From an uncultured Paracoccaceae bacterium (GTDB lineage Bacteria; Pseudomonadota; Alphaproteobacteria; Rhodobacterales; Rhodobacteraceae), in contig CAJXHQ010000149.1 in NCBI GenBank assembly GCA_913054485.1, positions 1-7,429 on the forward strand: a DNA stretch of 7,429 bases, read 5' to 3'. A program made the translations under genes and the position numbers. Shown one piece after another: positions 5,108-7,429 of the stretch; the first letter of the stretch is position 1, and every line of letters starts with the position of its first letter. The notes beneath the pieces are model-generated. The model made no database searches, was not told the origin of the DNA, and worked only from the letters and a program-made list of their open reading frames with translations.

Positions 5108-6769
5108 TCAGGCGGTGAAGCCCCATTTGTAGTGCTGGTGATCCAGCGTGATATGCATATCGGTGCCGGTCAGCCCGGCGCGCCAGTGACGGTAGAGCGA
5201 CCGCCAGTAGGGCTGGATCATCACGCCTTCGTCCTGCATCAGCTTCTGGATCTTCGCCATCACCACGCGGCGCTGATCCGCCTCGTTGACCGACAGCGCC
5301 TCTTCCAGCAGGGCGTCGAACTCGGCATTGGCAAAACCGCTTTCGTTCCACGCCTCGCCCGACCGGTAGGCCACAGCCAGCAGCTGAACACCCAGCGCCC
5401 GGTGGTTCCAGTTGGTCGAGGAGAACGGGTACTTGGTCCAGTCGTTCCAGAAGGTGGAGCCGGGCAGCACCGTGCGCTTCACCTTCATGCCGGCATCGCG
5501 CAGCTGGGCGGCTACGGAATCGGTGGTGTTCTTGCGCCAGTCATCGTCGATGGAGATGATTTCATGCTCGAAATCCGCCATGCCGGCTTCTTTCATCAGC
5601 GCCAGGGCACCTTCGGGATCGTGCTTCTGCGGCGGCAGCTCGGCATATTCCGGGTGCATTGGCGCAATGTGGTGGTTCTCCGCCGGGATACCGCGGCCGC
5701 CGACGCCCAGCTCCAGGCAGATGCTGTTGTCCACGGCCATCGCCAGGGCGCGGCGCACGCGGGCGTCGGCATAGGGTTTGATCCCGTCCACTTCGGCCTG
5801 CTGGTTGGGGCGGATGACGATGGTCGCCGCGGTGACAACTTCGCTCTTCTCGTAGCCCAGCGAGTCCATCACGTCGATGAATTCGCCGACCGATTCCTGC
5901 ACCATGTCCACTTCTTCGGATTCCAGTGCCGCCAGCCAGGCCGAGGGATCGGTGCCGAAGTCGATATATTCGATCCGGTCCAGGTAGGGGCCGCCATAGA
6001 CCTCGGTGCCCCACCAGCTGTGGCCCTCGGCGCGCTCTAGCCTGGCCTGCACGCCGACCTCCATTTCGGTGATCTTGTAGGGGCCGGTGCCAAGGTTGGC
6101 GGCAACGTCGCTGGCGGCGAAGCTGGGGTGCACGATGGCCGCGGGGTAATCCGCCATCCCCGGGATGATCGAGATATCGGGGCGCGGCAGGTTCAGCCGG
6201 ATGGTGCGGTCATCGACGATTTCGACCGCGCCGGGCAGTGCCTTCTGGGTCTCGGGGTCGATCATCGTGGCCATGCGGCCGGCCATCGAGTTGCCCTCGA
6301 CGGTCTTGTCGCACCAGCCTTCGATGTTCCAGGCGATATGTTCGGCCGTCAGCGGCGAGCCGTCGTGCCAGGTGACACCTTGGCGCACCTTCAGGGTAAA
6401 GGCGGTGGCGTCCTCATTGGCCTCCCAGCTCTCCAGCAGCATGCCGCGGAAGGTGCCGTCGTTGTTGTATTCGATCAGGTAATCGAACTGGCCGCGGTAG
6501 ACATTGGCAATCTCGCTCCAGTCGGTGACGCGCGGTGCTTTCAGCGCCTTGATCTGCAGCTGGACGCGCAGGGTGCCGCCCTGTTTGGCGGGAGCCGCGG
6601 CCTGGTCGGGCTGCGCCAGCCCCAGCAGCCCGTAGACCGCGGCGCCCGAGACCCCCAGAGCAGTTGTGCGGGCCATAAATTCGCGGCGCGACAAGGCGCC
6701 GGATTTGCACTCTGCGGCATACATTTCCGCGGCGGGGTGCAGCCGGTTGGCAGCAGATTGAGTGTCCAT
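5108..6769 (-). CDS. ABC-transporter substrate-binding protein, family 5, Tat-exported
   Basis: Encodes 553 residues, typical of the family 5 (peptide/nickel/opine class) periplasmic binding proteins, which hand ligand to an inner-membrane ABC permease. The start at 6769 is set by AGGAGG 5 bases upstream. The N-terminus has a long polar region, then a twin-arginine motif SRREFM (27-32), a hydrophobic stretch (about 33-52) and Ala-rich cleavage region (about 52-61), so the folded protein is exported by Tat. The family signature is clear around residues 111-152: LLESWEANEDATAFTLKVRQ then GVTWHDGSPLTAEHIAWNIE. The protein ends in HYKWGFTA. The ligand cannot be told from the sequence; oligopeptides, opines, amines and glycosides are all known ligands. 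No permease or ATPase gene lies next to it: it is followed by a terminator, and the gene upstream is a metallo-hydrolase. It must work with permeases encoded elsewhere. Import of the sulfatase substrate is a guess from proximity. Confidence 0.94.
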   Translation of the reverse strand: MDTQSAANRLHPAAEMYAAECKSGALSRREFMARTTALGVSGAAVYGLLGLAQPDQAAAPAKQGGTLRVQLQIKALKAPRVTDWSEIANVYRGQFDYLIEYNNDGTFRGMLLESWEANEDATAFTLKVRQGVTWHDGSPLTAEHIAWNIEGWCDKTVEGNSMAGRMATMIDPETQKALPGAVEIVDDRTIRLNLPRPDISIIPGMADYPAAIVHPSFAASDVAANLGTGPYKITEMEVGVQARLERAEGHSWWGTEVYGGPYLDRIEYIDFGTDPSAWLAALESEEVDMVQESVGEFIDVMDSLGYEKSEVVTAATIVIRPNQQAEVDGIKPYADARVRRALAMAVDNSICLELGVGGRGIPAENHHIAPMHPEYAELPPQKHDPEGALALMKEAGMADFEHEIISIDDDWRKNTTDSVAAQLRDAGMKVKRTVLPGSTFWNDWTKYPFSSTNWNHRALGVQLLAVAYRSGEAWNESGFANAEFDALLEEALSVNEADQRRVVMAKIQKLMQDEGVMIQPYWRSLYRHWRAGLTGTDMHITLDHQHYKWGFTA

Positions 6770-6774
6770 GTCTT

Positions 6775-6780
6775 CCTCCT
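6775..6780 (-). promoter_or_regulatory. Strong ribosome binding site of the substrate-binding-protein gene
   Basis: On the minus strand AGGAGG lies 5 bases before ATG 6769, a full Shine-Dalgarno match. It overlaps a small inverted repeat (CCTCA 6778-6782 / TGAGG 6785-6789, 2-base spacer) that could pair with part of the site, but the loop is too short for a firm claim. Confidence 0.85.
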
Positions 6781-6811
6781 CATTTGAGGCGAGGCTAGGA
6801 AACTCATCTCG

Positions 6812-7429
6812 TCATTCCCAATACAGATAAATGCGGGGCGGTATTCGGAAAAAACATGACCCGCGCAGCTGCTGTCGAAGCGCGTTCAATGGCACTTTCA
6901 GCAGCGGTTTGCCGTGTTCGTCTGCAGGCACCTCCCCGGCGCGCATGTTGACCTGCAGCGAAGGCAGGATCAGCCTTGGCATTTTCAGCGTGGCATCGCG
7001 CAGGGCGACAAAGTCTTCACGGCTTTTGCCGCCGCCGACGTGGATATTGCGGGTGCGTTCTTCGCCGACGGTGGTTTCCCAGGCGACATCGCGCCCCCGG
7101 CCGCCGTAGTCGTGGCACATGAAAAGCCGGGTCGCATCCGGCAAGGCCAGCACACGCTGGATCGAGTCATAGAGCTGCCCTGCATCGCCGCCGGGGAAAT
7201 CGCAGCGCACGGTGCCGTAATCAGGCATGAACAGAGTATCGCCGACGAAGACGGCGTCGCCGATCACGTAGCTCACGCAGGCCGGCGTATGGCCCGGCGT
7301 ATGCAGCACGCGGCATTCAAGCCCCCCGATCACCAGGCTGTCGCCCTCTTCCAGCAAGCGATCGAACTGGCGGCCATCACGCGCGAAACCCGCCTCGGCG
7401 GCGAAGATATCGGCAAAGATGTCCTGCAC
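6812..7429 (-). CDS. Metallo-beta-lactamase-fold hydrolase, persulfide dioxygenase/BLH-like (N-terminus outside window)
   Basis: The frame is open to the last base of the window and gives the final 205 residues; the true start and the HxHxDH metal motif lie outside. Remaining metal ligands are visible: HTPGH (H47 of the fragment), the bridging Asp in VGDTLFMPDYG (D64), and H106 in FMCHDYGGRGR. Together with RCDFPGGDA, WETTVGEERTRNIHV, LPSLQVNMRAGEVP and KVPLNAL, these match the ETHE1/BLH branch. That branch oxidises glutathione persulfide to sulfite and glutathione, with one mononuclear iron. The conserved KVPLNAL normally lies near the C-terminus, but here 21 more residues follow, ending in PPRIYLYWE; this may be a natural extension or a late frameshift. 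The stop lies 42 bases before the binding-protein gene on the same strand, so the two may be cotranscribed. The cytoplasmic location is inferred from the family. Dioxygenase activity has not been shown; a thioesterase of glyoxalase II type is the alternative. Confidence 0.88.
   Translation of the reverse strand: MQDIFADIFAAEAGFARDGRQFDRLLEEGDSLVIGGLECRVLHTPGHTPACVSYVIGDAVFVGDTLFMPDYGTVRCDFPGGDAGQLYDSIQRVLALPDATRLFMCHDYGGRGRDVAWETTVGEERTRNIHVGGGKSREDFVALRDATLKMPRLILPSLQVNMRAGEVPADEHGKPLLKVPLNALRQQLRGSCFFRIPPRIYLYWE

Noticed and set aside
5132..6040. Open frame of 302 codons on the plus strand, antisense to the binding protein
   Set aside because: No ribosome binding site or motif; the real gene on the minus strand has a Tat signal, family signature and perfect Shine-Dalgarno sequence.

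Overview
The window reads as chromosome or plasmid DNA of a high-GC alphaproteobacterium, most likely a marine Rhodobacteraceae (Roseobacter group). Codons strongly favour G/C in third position. The Tat-targeted family 5 solute-binding protein with its long polar n-region, the BLH-type metallo-hydrolase and the GlxA-type regulator are all typical of that group. The taxon is an inference from protein style; no marker gene is present.

Layout, left to right. Positions 1-486 (+) hold the C-terminal half of a GlxA/AraC-type regulator cut by the window edge. Positions 487-922 are a gene-free stretch of lower GC than its surroundings, with short palindromes and a possible insertion-sequence end. A cytoplasmic type I sulfatase (923-2449, +) meets a LysR-type regulator (2460-3353, -) tail to tail with a 10-base gap. 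The regulator is divergent from a second cytoplasmic sulfatase (3469-5013, +) that has the choline-sulfatase (BetC) architecture. Two perfect hairpins (5036-5066 and 5070-5094) separate it from a Tat-exported ABC-transporter substrate-binding protein (5108-6769, -). That gene lies 42 bases downstream of the C-terminal part of a persulfide-dioxygenase/BLH-like metallo-beta-lactamase-fold protein (6812 to the window end, -), which may share its transcript.

Working model (inference). The window is an organosulfate-use locus. A small sulfated or cationic organic compound could be captured in the periplasm by the binding protein, imported by permeases encoded elsewhere, and desulfated in the cytoplasm by the two sulfatases. 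The LysR protein would respond to the substrate or product through the 115-base divergent promoter region. Both sulfatases carry the C-x-P-S-R motif that is matured to formylglycine, so a formylglycine-generating enzyme must be encoded outside the window. The metallo-hydrolase may act on sulfane sulfur, but its link to the sulfatases is only by proximity.

The most interesting point is that the second sulfatase keeps the choline-sulfatase fold signature and C-terminal domain, yet differs where I recall choline-contacting residues in characterised BetC. Its true substrate may therefore be a different sulfate ester. I found no CRISPR array, tRNA, rRNA, replication origin or intact mobile element.
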